The notes beneath the pieces are model-generated. The model searched no databases, was not told the origin of the DNA, and worked only from the letters and a program-made list of their open reading frames with translations. From Cyanobacteriota bacterium (GTDB taxonomy: Bacteria > Cyanobacteriota > Cyanobacteriia > PCC-6307 > Cyanobiaceae): 64,000 nt of DNA. The translations under genes and the position numbers were made by a program. The stretch covers positions 1 through 64,000 of the forward strand of contig JAQCGH010000002.1 in NCBI GenBank assembly GCA_027620015.1, written 5' to 3'. This document shows, piece by piece, positions 9,692 through 18,896 of the stretch (its first letter is position 1; each line of letters opens with the position of its first letter).

Positions 9692-10663
9692 TTGGTGAAT
9701 GGGTCTGGCATGAACCTCTGGGTGCTTCACAAGCGACCGACCGGAATGGTCGAGCCCTACGAGCTGATGCGGTTGCGAGAGGAGGCTCGCGATCTTGATA
9801 TCCGCTTTGTGACGGTCGCTCCAGAGGAAATCGACTTAATTGTTAGCCGCGGTGGCCGGCGATCCATTCGGCGCTGCGGCGCTGAGGTTGAACTGCCCGA
9901 TGTCTTGCTGCCCCGTACTGGTAGTGGTATGGACTATTTCTCACTGGCGATCCTGCGCCAACTGGAGCACCTAGGTGTGGCTGTGGTCAATCCCAGCAGC
10001 GCCATCGAGGCGGTCAAGGACAAGCTTTATGCCCACCAGATCTTGGCCCAAAGCAATTTGCCAATTCCCCGCACCATGCTGGTGCGTTTTCCTGTCGATC
10101 CCCATCTGGTCGCCCAACAGATTGGCTTTCCCTGTGTCATCAAGCTGCCGGTTGGCTCTTATGGCGACGGGGTTGTGCTCAGCCGTGACCCAGCCAGCTT
10201 CCGTGACCTAATGGAGCTGGTCTCTGGGCTGGATCGCTCCCAGAGCCTGATCTTGCAGCAGTACATCAGCACAAGACCCGGAAAAGACCTACGGGTCTGG
10301 GTAATTGGCGGCCAGGTAATTGGCGCCATGTTGCGAAGCACCACCGATGGCAGTTTCAAGGCAAACATCAGTAGGGGTGGTGATGGGCAGGCATTTCCGC
10401 TTAACCCAGAGCTGGAGCGACTAGCGCGCAATTCAGCAGCCGCCTTGAACCTTGAAATCGCCGGTGTCGACCTGCTGTTTGATGGCGATGGCTACAGCAT
10501 CTGCGAGGTCAATAGCGCCCCTGGCTTTCAGGGCTTTGAGAGCTCTACCGGCTTAAACGTGGCTCGCCAAGTGCTGGAGCACTGCCGATCAAAAGTGAAG
10601 TTTCTCCCGCAATTGCAGCAGGGAGACGGAACAATCCCGCTTGATCTTGCTTGCGTAGCTTGA
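9692..10663 (+). CDS. RimK family ATP-grasp ligase
   Basis: 323 aa; KDKLYAHQILAQSNLPIPRTM, PCVIKLPVGSYGDGV, GKDLRVWVIGGQVIGAMLR, AGVDLLFDGDGYSICEVNSAPGFQGFE; start probably at 9692 or the internal ATG (MNLWVLHK). Confidence 0.88.
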   Translation: MVNGSGMNLWVLHKRPTGMVEPYELMRLREEARDLDIRFVTVAPEEIDLIVSRGGRRSIRRCGAEVELPDVLLPRTGSGMDYFSLAILRQLEHLGVAVVNPSSAIEAVKDKLYAHQILAQSNLPIPRTMLVRFPVDPHLVAQQIGFPCVIKLPVGSYGDGVVLSRDPASFRDLMELVSGLDRSQSLILQQYISTRPGKDLRVWVIGGQVIGAMLRSTTDGSFKANISRGGDGQAFPLNPELERLARNSAAALNLEIAGVDLLFDGDGYSICEVNSAPGFQGFESSTGLNVARQVLEHCRSKVKFLPQLQQGDGTIPLDLACVA

Positions 10664-11294
10664 GCCAGGTCTGGCGCTAGGCGCTCGGTAACTCCCCTGA
10701 CCTCCCTGGGGATCTGTCCTCTATGCATGGACCTCCATCTGATCGAGGCAGCCAAGTACGAAAACCGTCTTGAGCATCTAGCTGTGCGCAAGACGGCTTC
10801 AGAGAGAGAATTGCTCTGCCAGCGGCCATCTGTTGACTTTCGCGCCGTCTGCGACGGGCTATAGCCATTACTACCGCGTTGTAGCCCAACCCGCAGAAGT
10901 GGTGCACTTACTTAATAGTGATGTGGACTTCACGATCTTCGACCTGATGGGCACTTTGGCCTTGCCAGCCAGATCAAGATCAAGGTGCGCTCCATGCGTC
11001 TCACCATGGAGGGACTTGACATAAACGCAGCAACCAGGTCTCGCAGCCCCAGCTGGCGCTGGCGGTTCATAAGTTGCAAACTGCACCTGCCTCTCCCGTC
11101 ATTTCTTATTACAGCTCCAGCACTGCAAATATCAGCAATACCAGGGAATACCGATGGTCGAAGGTTCAGTTCAACGCCGGCTGATCGATCATTAAGGCCA
11201 TGCCCAATTACACCATTCATCAGCTTGAGCATGGCCAGCAGTCCGGCAGCGCACCCCGAAAGATGGATGGGATCGCAGGCCTAAGCAACAGCAG

Positions 11295-12638
11295 ATGACT
11301 GCAAAACCTTCACCAGTGACTCTGGTTGATGCCTCACGCTTCTGGTTACGACTGGGCTGCGTGAGCTTCGGGGGGCCGGCCGGGCAGATCGCCATGCTGC
11401 ATCGCGAGCTGGTGGAACATCGCCGCTGGCTCAGTGAGGGCCGCTATTTACATGCACTCAACTACTGCATGCTGCTGCCAGGACCGGAGGCCATGCAGCT
11501 GGCCACGTACCTGGGCTGGTTGATGCATGGAATACCCGGCGGGCTGATCGCCGGTGGTCTGTTTGTGATCCCCTCGGTCTTTGTGCTCACGACATTGGCG
11601 AGCATCTACGCCATGTGGGGGCACCTGCCGCTGCTGGCGTCGGTGTTTGCAGTGCTTAAGCCTGCGGTGTTGGCGATCGTGCTGATGGCCGCCTGGCGCA
11701 TCGGCCGCCGCACCCTGCATACCCCCCTATTAGTGGTGCTTGCGATCACTGGCTTTTTGGCCCTGGCGGCGTTCAAGCTCCCCTATCCCGTGGTGGTGAT
11801 CGGAGCAAGTCTGATCGGCCTGCTGGCCGCCAGCCTGCGACCCTCACTGCTACTGGCGGCGCGTACGCACAGTCCATCTGCAAATAAAAAGGGGATGGAT
11901 CACCCCAGAGCTCTGCATGACGACCACACAGAGAGCCCCGAGCACGCCCGTTTCTCACGATGTCGGCTGGCAGTGACGCTGCTGATCTGGGCCATCGCCA
12001 TGCTGCTGCCGCTGGCTGGACTGGCGGCGGCAGGCGGCTGGAACGGTTCATTGGCGCTGATGGCCCGTTTCTTCACTCGGGTGGCGCTGCTCTGCTTCGG
12101 TGGTGCCTATGCCGTGTTGCCCTACGTAGCCCAGGGCGCGGTGGAGCACTTTGGCTGGTTGTCGGCAGCGCAAATGCTCGACGGTCTGGCACTGGGGGAG
12201 ACCACCCCGGGACCACTGATCATGGTGGTGGCCTTCGTGGGCTTTATCGGAGGGTGGAATCAGGCTCTCAGCGCTGGCTTCGACCCCTGGCTGCCTGCAC
12301 TGGCAGCGCTACTAGTGACTGTGTGGTTTACCTTCCTGCCTTCCTTTGGCTTTGTGCTGGCAGGGGCTCCATTGGTGGAGGCCTCGCGGGGCGATTTGCG
12401 TTTCGAGGCACCACTGAGTGCAATCACAGCTGTTGTGGTGGGAGTAATAGCCAACTTGGCGCTGTTTTTTGCAGGTCCGGTGCTCTTGCCTGGCGGTGTA
12501 ATTAACTCCTGGGCACTGCTCGTGGTGGTGTGGGCATTGTTTGTACAGCTGCGCCTGCGCTGGAGCGTGCTGCAGGTGATTGGCACAGCTGCTGGAATCG
12601 GGGCAGTGCTGGCAGGGGTGGCGGCACTCTCAAGTTGA
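11295..12638 (+). CDS. chrA: chromate efflux transporter, two CHR domains
   Basis: FWLRLGCVSFGGPAGQIAMLHRELVEHRRW...LPGPEAMQLATYLGW and second-half FTRVALLCFGGAYAVLPYVAQ...GLALGETTPGPLIMVVAFVGF. Confidence 0.93.
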   Translation: MTAKPSPVTLVDASRFWLRLGCVSFGGPAGQIAMLHRELVEHRRWLSEGRYLHALNYCMLLPGPEAMQLATYLGWLMHGIPGGLIAGGLFVIPSVFVLTTLASIYAMWGHLPLLASVFAVLKPAVLAIVLMAAWRIGRRTLHTPLLVVLAITGFLALAAFKLPYPVVVIGASLIGLLAASLRPSLLLAARTHSPSANKKGMDHPRALHDDHTESPEHARFSRCRLAVTLLIWAIAMLLPLAGLAAAGGWNGSLALMARFFTRVALLCFGGAYAVLPYVAQGAVEHFGWLSAAQMLDGLALGETTPGPLIMVVAFVGFIGGWNQALSAGFDPWLPALAALLVTVWFTFLPSFGFVLAGAPLVEASRGDLRFEAPLSAITAVVVGVIANLALFFAGPVLLPGGVINSWALLVVVWALFVQLRLRWSVLQVIGTAAGIGAVLAGVAALSS

Positions 12639-12748
12639 TGACCAAAAGCACTGAGAATCAGTGTGTTGGTGTATTTGTTGGTGTATTAGGTGTCTTAACT
12701 GGCAGATAAGTTCCAGAGCAATCTGCCTGGGTCCAACTAAAAAGGACA

Positions 12749-12850
12749 CCCTCTCCGCTCCAGTGAGAACCATTAAGCCCAGTCCTTGACTGGGTTTTTT
12801 AATGCCTAGCAACAAGCCAGCTTGGAGAAGCGACTTACAGGCTTCCAGCC
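12749..12850 (+). repeat. att-like direct repeat copy B
   Basis: CCCTCTCCGCTCCAGTGAGAACCATTAAGCCCAGTCCTTGACTGGGTTTTTTAATGCCTAGCAACAAGCCAGC...; near-identical to 5488-5590. Confidence 0.88.
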
Positions 12851-13059
12851 GCAGCGGGATGGTTCGAGGAGTTTCGCAGACTCACACATCCCGGCAACGC
12901 GGTATCGATATGGAAGCAAGGAAACCTGGCAGCTCAGAACGAGCGCATCCACCCTGGCTTGACCCCAAGGGCGGAAGCTACTGGAGTGAGACAATGTTTA
13001 GCATCGCTGAGGGATAGCCATATAAGCGACTACCCCACTGCGCATTAAATTATCACTAA

Positions 13060-13926
13060 TTATTTACAGCCGAACGCCCTAAATCTTACAGCTGGCTGAG
13101 GCTTGGCGGCTCCGTTAACATATACAGCCGGCGTCGGCTTAGTAGAAGTATATGAAGATTTCGTGCGATAACTAGTAGCCACATAATTAGCGCTTGATGG
13201 CGCCTGGCGACCAGTCAGTCGCGCAAATACCCTACTCTTCTTGCCAAGCGCATTATCGCTAAATGCGGGTGCGACTCCCAAATCAGACATAAGGTTAAAA
13301 CTTGCCGTTGTCATACCCCCCATTGAGATGAAGGTGCGCACATATGGGACCGTATTATCTCCAAACAATTGCGTATATTCAGCTGAATCAGTAATGCTAT
13401 TAATTACAGCATCATAACCGGCACTGGCCAGCATAGAAATATAAGTCGACACCTCAGGTTTATCTATTGGAGGCCTTCCCAGCAAATGCTTTAGGTTCAG
13501 CTCGATACCACGCTGCGGGGAAACGGAATAAAAATACAGGTCTTTGTAGAGCGATGATTTTGCAATTGCATTAACGAATTCTCTAACGCAAATCTCACCA
13601 TTGCGAAGCAATGCCTCATCAGAGCTTAGTCGCTGGTTCGACGTTACTCCTTTATTCCCGAACACTTGAGAGTAAGCTGCCTTGATAACCGCTTCCAGCG
13701 ATTCATCGTCACTAGGCACATATTGGTTAAATATACCAAGGGAGGAATTGATATAATTACTTGGACCAATAGCGATTTTCATCGACTGGGACGATTGACG
13801 CTGAAACTCCCCGACAGTTAATGATGTTTTTTTTCTGATTGGCTGAGAAGATTTAAAGCTCACTGGCTGATAGCGGCCAGCCTCATCCAGATTTTGCTTA
13901 GATCGTGAAGTAGAAGAATACATCAT
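13060..13926 (-). CDS. phycobilisome linker polypeptide-like protein (PBS linker domain, no recognisable CpcD-like C-terminus)
   Basis: IKAAYSQVFGNKGV...RLSSDEALLRNGEICVREFVNAIAKSSLYKDLYF...RGIELNLKHLLGRPPIDKPEVSTYISMLASAGYDAVINSITDSAEYTQLFGDNTVPYVR matches the PBS linker domain pattern. Confidence 0.85.
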   Translation of the reverse strand: MMYSSTSRSKQNLDEAGRYQPVSFKSSQPIRKKTSLTVGEFQRQSSQSMKIAIGPSNYINSSLGIFNQYVPSDDESLEAVIKAAYSQVFGNKGVTSNQRLSSDEALLRNGEICVREFVNAIAKSSLYKDLYFYSVSPQRGIELNLKHLLGRPPIDKPEVSTYISMLASAGYDAVINSITDSAEYTQLFGDNTVPYVRTFISMGGMTTASFNLMSDLGVAPAFSDNALGKKSRVFARLTGRQAPSSANYVATSYRTKSSYTSTKPTPAVYVNGAAKPQPAVRFRAFGCK

Positions 13927-14104
13927 AATCGGGGGCGCGATGAGTTAGAATATTAATTGAGCCTTGCAAGGCTACACTTAAACAATCCAAACCAAGATCA
14001 CTGCTTAATATAAAGTTATTAGTCTTAAAGATTCTGGGTCGCAAGACAAAATCATTTCCCAGTAAAGGCAATCAGAAGCATCCTCATAACCGGCAGAACT
14101 CGAT

Positions 14105-14135
14105 CTGGGTTCACCTAAATAGAACGCCCTCTCCG
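14105..14135 (+). repeat. short att-like repeat copy C
   Basis: CTGGGTTCACCTAAATAGAACGCCCTCTCCG vs CTGGGTCCAACTAAAAAGGACACCCTCTCCG at 12727-12757 (26/31 identical), ending in the tRNA-Ser 3' acceptor sequence. Confidence 0.6.
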
Positions 14136-14139
14136 TTTC

Positions 14140-14433
14140 CTAGCCCTGCAGGTGGCTGTGGGCACGAATAAAGGCTGCTGGCACTGCGCTGGGGCGGTTG
14201 AGCTCCCTCTCAAGATTAATTATGCGCTTCTCCCTTAGACAGTATTTGCAGCCGCCGGTGGTTTGGAGGTGCTTTTCGGGTGTAATGGAAATTTCGTTAA
14301 CAGGATGAATACTGCAGCGAATTTTTACGGGAGTTTTATAGCTTTTGTAGAGGATGGCTGTGTAGTCGTATTGATCACCAAAACGGGCGCGGGCCCGGGC
14401 TAAAAACAATTCGCGACTGATTGGCTTGCCCAT
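14140..14433 (-). CDS. DUF723-like small protein
   Basis: FLARARARFGDQYDYTAILYKSYKTPVKIRCSIHPVNEISITPEKHLQTTGGCKYC resembles the 'F..KA...HGDKYDYS...Y.....KV.I.C..HG.F...P..HL...GC..C' motif. Confidence 0.7.
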   Translation of the reverse strand: MGKPISRELFLARARARFGDQYDYTAILYKSYKTPVKIRCSIHPVNEISITPEKHLQTTGGCKYCLREKRIINLERELNRPSAVPAAFIRAHSHLQG

Positions 14434-14521
14434 CTACCGGCCCGATCCAATCATTGAAGTTTGGGCATACTAAGGATTCTAGTGCTCCAACCCAAGTCAC
14501 CAACTCAGACCGTCACGATGC

Positions 14522-14779
14522 GTGATGCGGCTAAAAAAATATGAGTTTGACACCCTGAACGCAGCGAAGGAAGTGGTGATTAGGCAGGGAGCAATCACTG
14601 TTTTTCATAGCCTGCAAAATCCTGTGGTGCGAATCTGGGTTGCGTACAACTTAGGCAGGCTGTTCATGGCCCCCGAGAATCCCCAGCGTCCCCCATGGCT
14701 GAACTGGTTGTTTCTACTGGCTTTCCTGTGGAGCTCCTACCAGCTGGGGAGTCTCTGGTTTGCGCGCCTACACGGCTAG
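14522..14779 (+). CDS. hypothetical membrane protein
   Basis: 85 aa with one predicted TM segment (WLNWLFLLAFLWSSYQLGSLWF). Confidence 0.5.
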   Translation: MMRLKKYEFDTLNAAKEVVIRQGAITVFHSLQNPVVRIWVAYNLGRLFMAPENPQRPPWLNWLFLLAFLWSSYQLGSLWFARLHG

Positions 14780-15010
14780 GGATATCGAAATGGGTACGAA
14801 AAACCGCTTGTTGAGAGGCGCGCGCGCATTTGTCATCTGCCTCCACGGTGAACAGGGGGCTTCAGACATGTGGGTGTGAGCAAACATCAAATCTTTAGCT
14901 GCTGAGAAGCTTTCCCATCGCTTGCTGGCTTCCAAGTCCATCGGACTGAGCTTCCAGCGGGCAAGCCAATATTTGAGCGGCAATCCCAAATCGCACCACC
15001 ATCCTCTCAA
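14768..15010 (-). CDS. hypothetical protein
   Basis: 80-aa ORF with no competing annotation for most of its length; no recognised family. Confidence 0.25.
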   Translation of the reverse strand: MRGWWCDLGLPLKYWLARWKLSPMDLEASKRWESFSAAKDLMFAHTHMSEAPCSPWRQMTNARAPLNKRFFVPISISLAV

Positions 15011-15108
15011 ACCCCTTCGGTTGGGCTGAAGTTTAGAAACCCATCACAGATGCCACATCAACCAGTTACTTCAGCATCTGCGACCGCTATCGCTCACAGG
15101 ACTCCAGG

Positions 15109-15474
15109 CTAATCGCGGCGGCGGGGCTGGGGCAATAGGGCTCGCACCATGCGGATGATTCCCGCAACCACCAAGCCCAGAGAGGCAATGGCCGCAAGCA
15201 CTAGCAGCAATACCGCCAACAATTGCACCAGTCCCAAAAGCGCTTGCTGCACGCCGCCGATCAGGTTGGCCAGGGCGGTGCTCAACACCAAAAAGGTGTC
15301 AAAGCGCTCCGGCAACTGCAGCAAGGCCAGCATTAGTGCGACCCCAGTAGCACCGAGCAGTAGGGCGATACCTGCCTGGCGCCAGCGTGCCATCCGGACG
15401 GGGCGGCGAAATACCCGTCTTGTTGCTGAGCTAGTTGCGGGCAATTTCAGGGCGCGGCGTTGGGTGTAGTTCAT
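15109..15474 (-). CDS. hypothetical two-TM membrane protein
   Basis: Two hydrophobic stretches; 4-nt overlap with ORF 15471-15722. Confidence 0.65.
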   Translation of the reverse strand: MNYTQRRALKLPATSSATRRVFRRPVRMARWRQAGIALLLGATGVALMLALLQLPERFDTFLVLSTALANLIGGVQQALLGLVQLLAVLLLVLAAIASLGLVVAGIIRMVRALLPQPRRRD

Positions 15475-15722
15475 ACCTCGAGCACGTAACCAGCACCACG
15501 CATCCAGCGCTCGAATTCCATCAGCACCAACTCGTTTGGGCAGTCAATCAAAGAAAGTTCTGCCACGGTGCAATCCCCCTGACCGCCGTGATGAAGGGTA
15601 AGGCGGAAGTCGTCACCGCTGAGACCGCAAACCTCCGGATCACTACGCACTACGACACCAAGGAAGGCGCCAAGACGGGATACCCGAATTCGCAATTCCG
15701 ACCAGGTCAACGCTGCCATCAA
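15471..15722 (-). CDS. conserved-looking hypothetical protein
   Basis: 83 aa, overlapping start/stop with 15109-15474. Confidence 0.6.
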   Translation of the reverse strand: MMAALTWSELRIRVSRLGAFLGVVVRSDPEVCGLSGDDFRLTLHHGGQGDCTVAELSLIDCPNELVLMEFERWMRGAGYVLEV

Positions 15723-15833
15723 CCCAACCTAAAATCGGAATATATATCCGTAATTGTGACCAGTTAGGCGGATACGTCAATAGCCACTAAGTAGTAAGAC
15801 CGAATAGCGCTTGCTGTGATATTTACGGCCGGC

Positions 15834-16526
15834 TCAGGGACGTGGTGGGGCTGGGCTAGTTCCCCTAGCAGGCTGGGCGGCAGCTGGCTGCTGCTCTGGT
15901 TCGAGCTTGGGCTCGGGCAGCAGAAGTCCAAGTCCTGATGCTGCGGCCACAGCTAGCAACCCCGCCAATGGGGCTGCAAGGCGCTGGGCAAGGGGGCGGC
16001 GCTCCAGCAGCTCGCGTCCCTTGAGGGGCACGGGCTCCGGCAGATCCAGTGGCAACTGCAGCCGCGAATCGAGGCGCAATTGATCAAGCACCCGAACCAG
16101 GTCGGTCAGCTCGGCATCGTCGAGGTTGAGCTGCAGTGGGGGCGTATCCGGCTGGCTACTGCGCAGCAGTAGGGCATGGCCGCCCTCTACCCGCGGACCA
16201 ATCTCGACTGGCTCAGGGTCGGCTCCAAAGCGACGCGGAACGCCACTGATCAAGTAACGGGCATAGGGCAGCACCACTTGCATCAGGGCTAGCAGATGCT
16301 CCTTACGGCCCTCAAGCTCGGGGCGGCCGGCCCAGGCCAAGCTCCAACCCGTGATGATGCCCAGGTTCTGGCCGCTCTGGCCGACCGACACATCCGGCAG
16401 TCCCTCCACCTTGAGGCGGCAGCTGAGTTGGTCAAACTGCAGTACTTGCTTCATTGCAGTCTCAGGAGTGAAGTCATGGCTGGGCATCCAGCAGGCTGGC
16501 GCGCAGACGCTCAAAACCGCCCACAC
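15834..16526 (-). CDS. DUF4335 domain-containing protein
   Basis: From internal Met: MKQVLQFDQLSCRLKVEGLPDVSVGQSGQNLGIITGWSLAWAGRPELEGRKEHLLALMQVVLPYARYLISGV; adjacent to the DUF3038 gene. Confidence 0.8.
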   Translation of the reverse strand: MWAVLSVCAPACWMPSHDFTPETAMKQVLQFDQLSCRLKVEGLPDVSVGQSGQNLGIITGWSLAWAGRPELEGRKEHLLALMQVVLPYARYLISGVPRRFGADPEPVEIGPRVEGGHALLLRSSQPDTPPLQLNLDDAELTDLVRVLDQLRLDSRLQLPLDLPEPVPLKGRELLERRPLAQRLAAPLAGLLAVAAASGLGLLLPEPKLEPEQQPAAAQPARGTSPAPPRP

Positions 16527-17046
16527 CGGCTCCTAGCGCAAGGGCCTGAATCAGTAGCCGAGACTGGCGCTCACCCGACTCGGGATCAAGCAGTAGTTGA
16601 ACGCCACCACGGCGGAGGTTCATTCGCTGGCGAACCAGGTCTGCCAGGCGGCTGCGGAATAGGTTCCAACGCTCGCTGAGCACATCCGCAGGCTCTGCGC
16701 TGGAAAGAAGACCGCGCAGCAGAGGATAGAGGCGATCTGCCAAAGCGCAAATAATGCGAATCAAGGCATCGGTTTCAGCCGGCTCCAGACCTTCGCGGCG
16801 AGTGGTGCGGCGCAAGGGGTTGGTGCAGCGGCGCTTCCACAGTTCCACCCGGTTGGGGAAGAGGTTGGTGAAGCCCATCTGCTCGCTCATCCACACCATT
16901 GCCTCACCCCCGTTGAGGTCTAGGGCCTCAGCGCTGAGCAAGAGCAGGTCTAGGCGCTCGAGACCGCGGCGGGGCAGCCTGGCGGTCGATTCAGGAGCAG
17001 TTAAATCCAGGGGCATGGCTGCGATGATGCCAGTAAGCGCACCCAA
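16474..17046 (-). CDS. DUF3038 domain-containing protein
   Basis: [53 protein letters not shown]. Confidence 0.85.
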   Translation of the reverse strand: MGALTGIIAAMPLDLTAPESTARLPRRGLERLDLLLLSAEALDLNGGEAMVWMSEQMGFTNLFPNRVELWKRRCTNPLRRTTRREGLEPAETDALIRIICALADRLYPLLRGLLSSAEPADVLSERWNLFRSRLADLVRQRMNLRRGGVQLLLDPESGERQSRLLIQALALGAGVGGFERLRASLLDAQP

Positions 17047-17057
17047 ACGTCACGTTC

Positions 17058-17582
17058 ATGGCCCCAGACCTGCGGGAATTCGTGAGGGATGTGCCTGATT
17101 TCCCCAAGCCCGGCATCCTGTTTCGCGACCTCACACCACTGATGCGCAACCCAGAGGGCTGGCAGGAAGTGGTTCGTCAACTGAGCGCCGTGTGTGAGCG
17201 GCTGCAGCCAGACCTGATCGTTGGCATTGAATCGCGGGGCTTCATCGTGGGCACAGCCCTTGCCACCGCCATGCGTTTGGGTTTTGTGCCAGTGCGCAAG
17301 CCAGGCAAGCTGCCCGGGCAAGTTACCGGTGTGGACTACGCCCTCGAATACGGCAGTGACCGGCTGGAGATCCAAAGCGATGCTCTGGCCGATGGCTCCA
17401 AGGTGCTGATCATCGACGACCTACTGGCCACCGGCGGCACCGCGGCAGCCTGCGCTGAGCTGGTGGCTGCAGCTGGTGGTGAGCTGTGCGGCTTCGGCTT
17501 CGTAGCCGAACTGGCAGCCTTGGAAGGCCGCCGCAAGCTGCCTGATGGTCACCCCGTGGAGTCGCTGATCATCTACTCCTGA
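17058..17582 (+). CDS. apt: adenine phosphoribosyltransferase
   Basis: [46 protein letters not shown]. Confidence 0.97.
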   Translation: MAPDLREFVRDVPDFPKPGILFRDLTPLMRNPEGWQEVVRQLSAVCERLQPDLIVGIESRGFIVGTALATAMRLGFVPVRKPGKLPGQVTGVDYALEYGSDRLEIQSDALADGSKVLIIDDLLATGGTAAACAELVAAAGGELCGFGFVAELAALEGRRKLPDGHPVESLIIYS

Positions 17583-17633
17583 GTTCAGCCCGAAGCGCCA
17601 AAGCACAACCAACAGGAGGCCTGCTCCTACTGA

Positions 17634-18794
17634 TCAGCGGCGCAGCAGCTGGCAAGGGCCATCGGTCATGGCGGACAGGCTCAGTTGGCGCAAGGGCGCA
17701 AGCTTGACCAAAAGCAACAGGGCCAGGTGACGCAGGGGCAGTAGCAGGGGCGAAAGATTCGAAAAAAATCTCACCAACAGATCGGTAGCCACCAGGGTGA
17801 GCAGCAAATCCGGCCAACGTCGCCTTGCGTAGGCCGCCGGCAACCGGTGCAAAGCCAACCGTCCGGACGCTGCGCGCTTGGCCAGGCGATGCAGGGTGGC
17901 CACATCACGCCAACAGAGGTTTAGGCCCTGGCCACCCACTGGATGGCAGCGGTGACCGCTCTCTCCCACCAGCACCGTGTTGCCCCTGTGCAGGCGATGG
18001 GCCAGTAGCAGAGCTACCGGGAAGGCGCGCGGATCGTCAAGCAAGGCATCTGGCTGGAGCTGGTCTGGCAGGGCACCGGCCAGGGCATCTAGGAAAGCCG
18101 CATCACTGAGGCTTTCAAGCTGATGGCAGCGCTGGGCTGGGGCACTCCAGACCAGCTGGAACAGGCCGTCACCAAGGGGCAGCACCGCAAAAGGTCCCTC
18201 AGGCCGCAGTAGCTCCCAGGCCTCGTCATCGGCGCTGCCGCGGAGTTGCACCAGGGCGGTGAGGCAGTTTTGGCGATAGGCCCACTGCAACACGCCAATG
18301 CCAAGGGCATCGCGGCTGGGCGAGTGAGGCCCGTCGGCCGCCACGATCAGGTCGTGTGATGGCTGATTGGCTACAGCCTGCGGCGGCGGGGTGCCTAACT
18401 CCAGGGTGATGGAGGGATGGGCACTCAAGCGCCCCAGCAGCAGGGTCATCAGCGACCTGTGCTGCCCCACCCAGCCCACGGCAGCCGCCCGCCGCGAGCC
18501 CAGATCCGCCAAGCCGAAAGGTACCTGGCGCTGGGTGGCTAGATCAAGTAGCTGCAAGGAGCGAAAGGGAACCAGCACCTCCTGCACAGCTGGCCACAGC
18601 CCTAACTGCTCCAGCAGGCGCTGGCTGGAATGGGAGAAGGCATAAGCGCGGCTGCGCTCGAGCAGCACAGCAGCGGATAGGGGATCGCTGATCAGCACCT
18701 GCCAGCCAGCATCCGCAAGGGCAAGTGCTGTAAGGGCACCAGTGGGGCCCGCCCCATTCACCAGGGCCCGAAGAACCGGTTTGGACTCGACCAT
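17634..18794 (-). CDS. FAD-dependent hydroxylase, UbiH/UbiF family
   Basis: NGAGPTGALTALALADAGW, LIVAADGPHSPSR, GESGHRCHPVGGQGLNLCWRDV. Confidence 0.9.
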   Translation of the reverse strand: MVESKPVLRALVNGAGPTGALTALALADAGWQVLISDPLSAAVLLERSRAYAFSHSSQRLLEQLGLWPAVQEVLVPFRSLQLLDLATQRQVPFGLADLGSRRAAAVGWVGQHRSLMTLLLGRLSAHPSITLELGTPPPQAVANQPSHDLIVAADGPHSPSRDALGIGVLQWAYRQNCLTALVQLRGSADDEAWELLRPEGPFAVLPLGDGLFQLVWSAPAQRCHQLESLSDAAFLDALAGALPDQLQPDALLDDPRAFPVALLLAHRLHRGNTVLVGESGHRCHPVGGQGLNLCWRDVATLHRLAKRAASGRLALHRLPAAYARRRWPDLLLTLVATDLLVRFFSNLSPLLLPLRHLALLLLVKLAPLRQLSLSAMTDGPCQLLRR

Positions 18795-18896
18795 GGCTAT
18801 TAAGGATCAGCCCAACGATCGGGCACAAAAAAGCCGCAGTTATAAAGCTGCGGCAAACGGTGTAGCAAAGGCTCAGGCTAAGGCGAGAGGTTCAGA

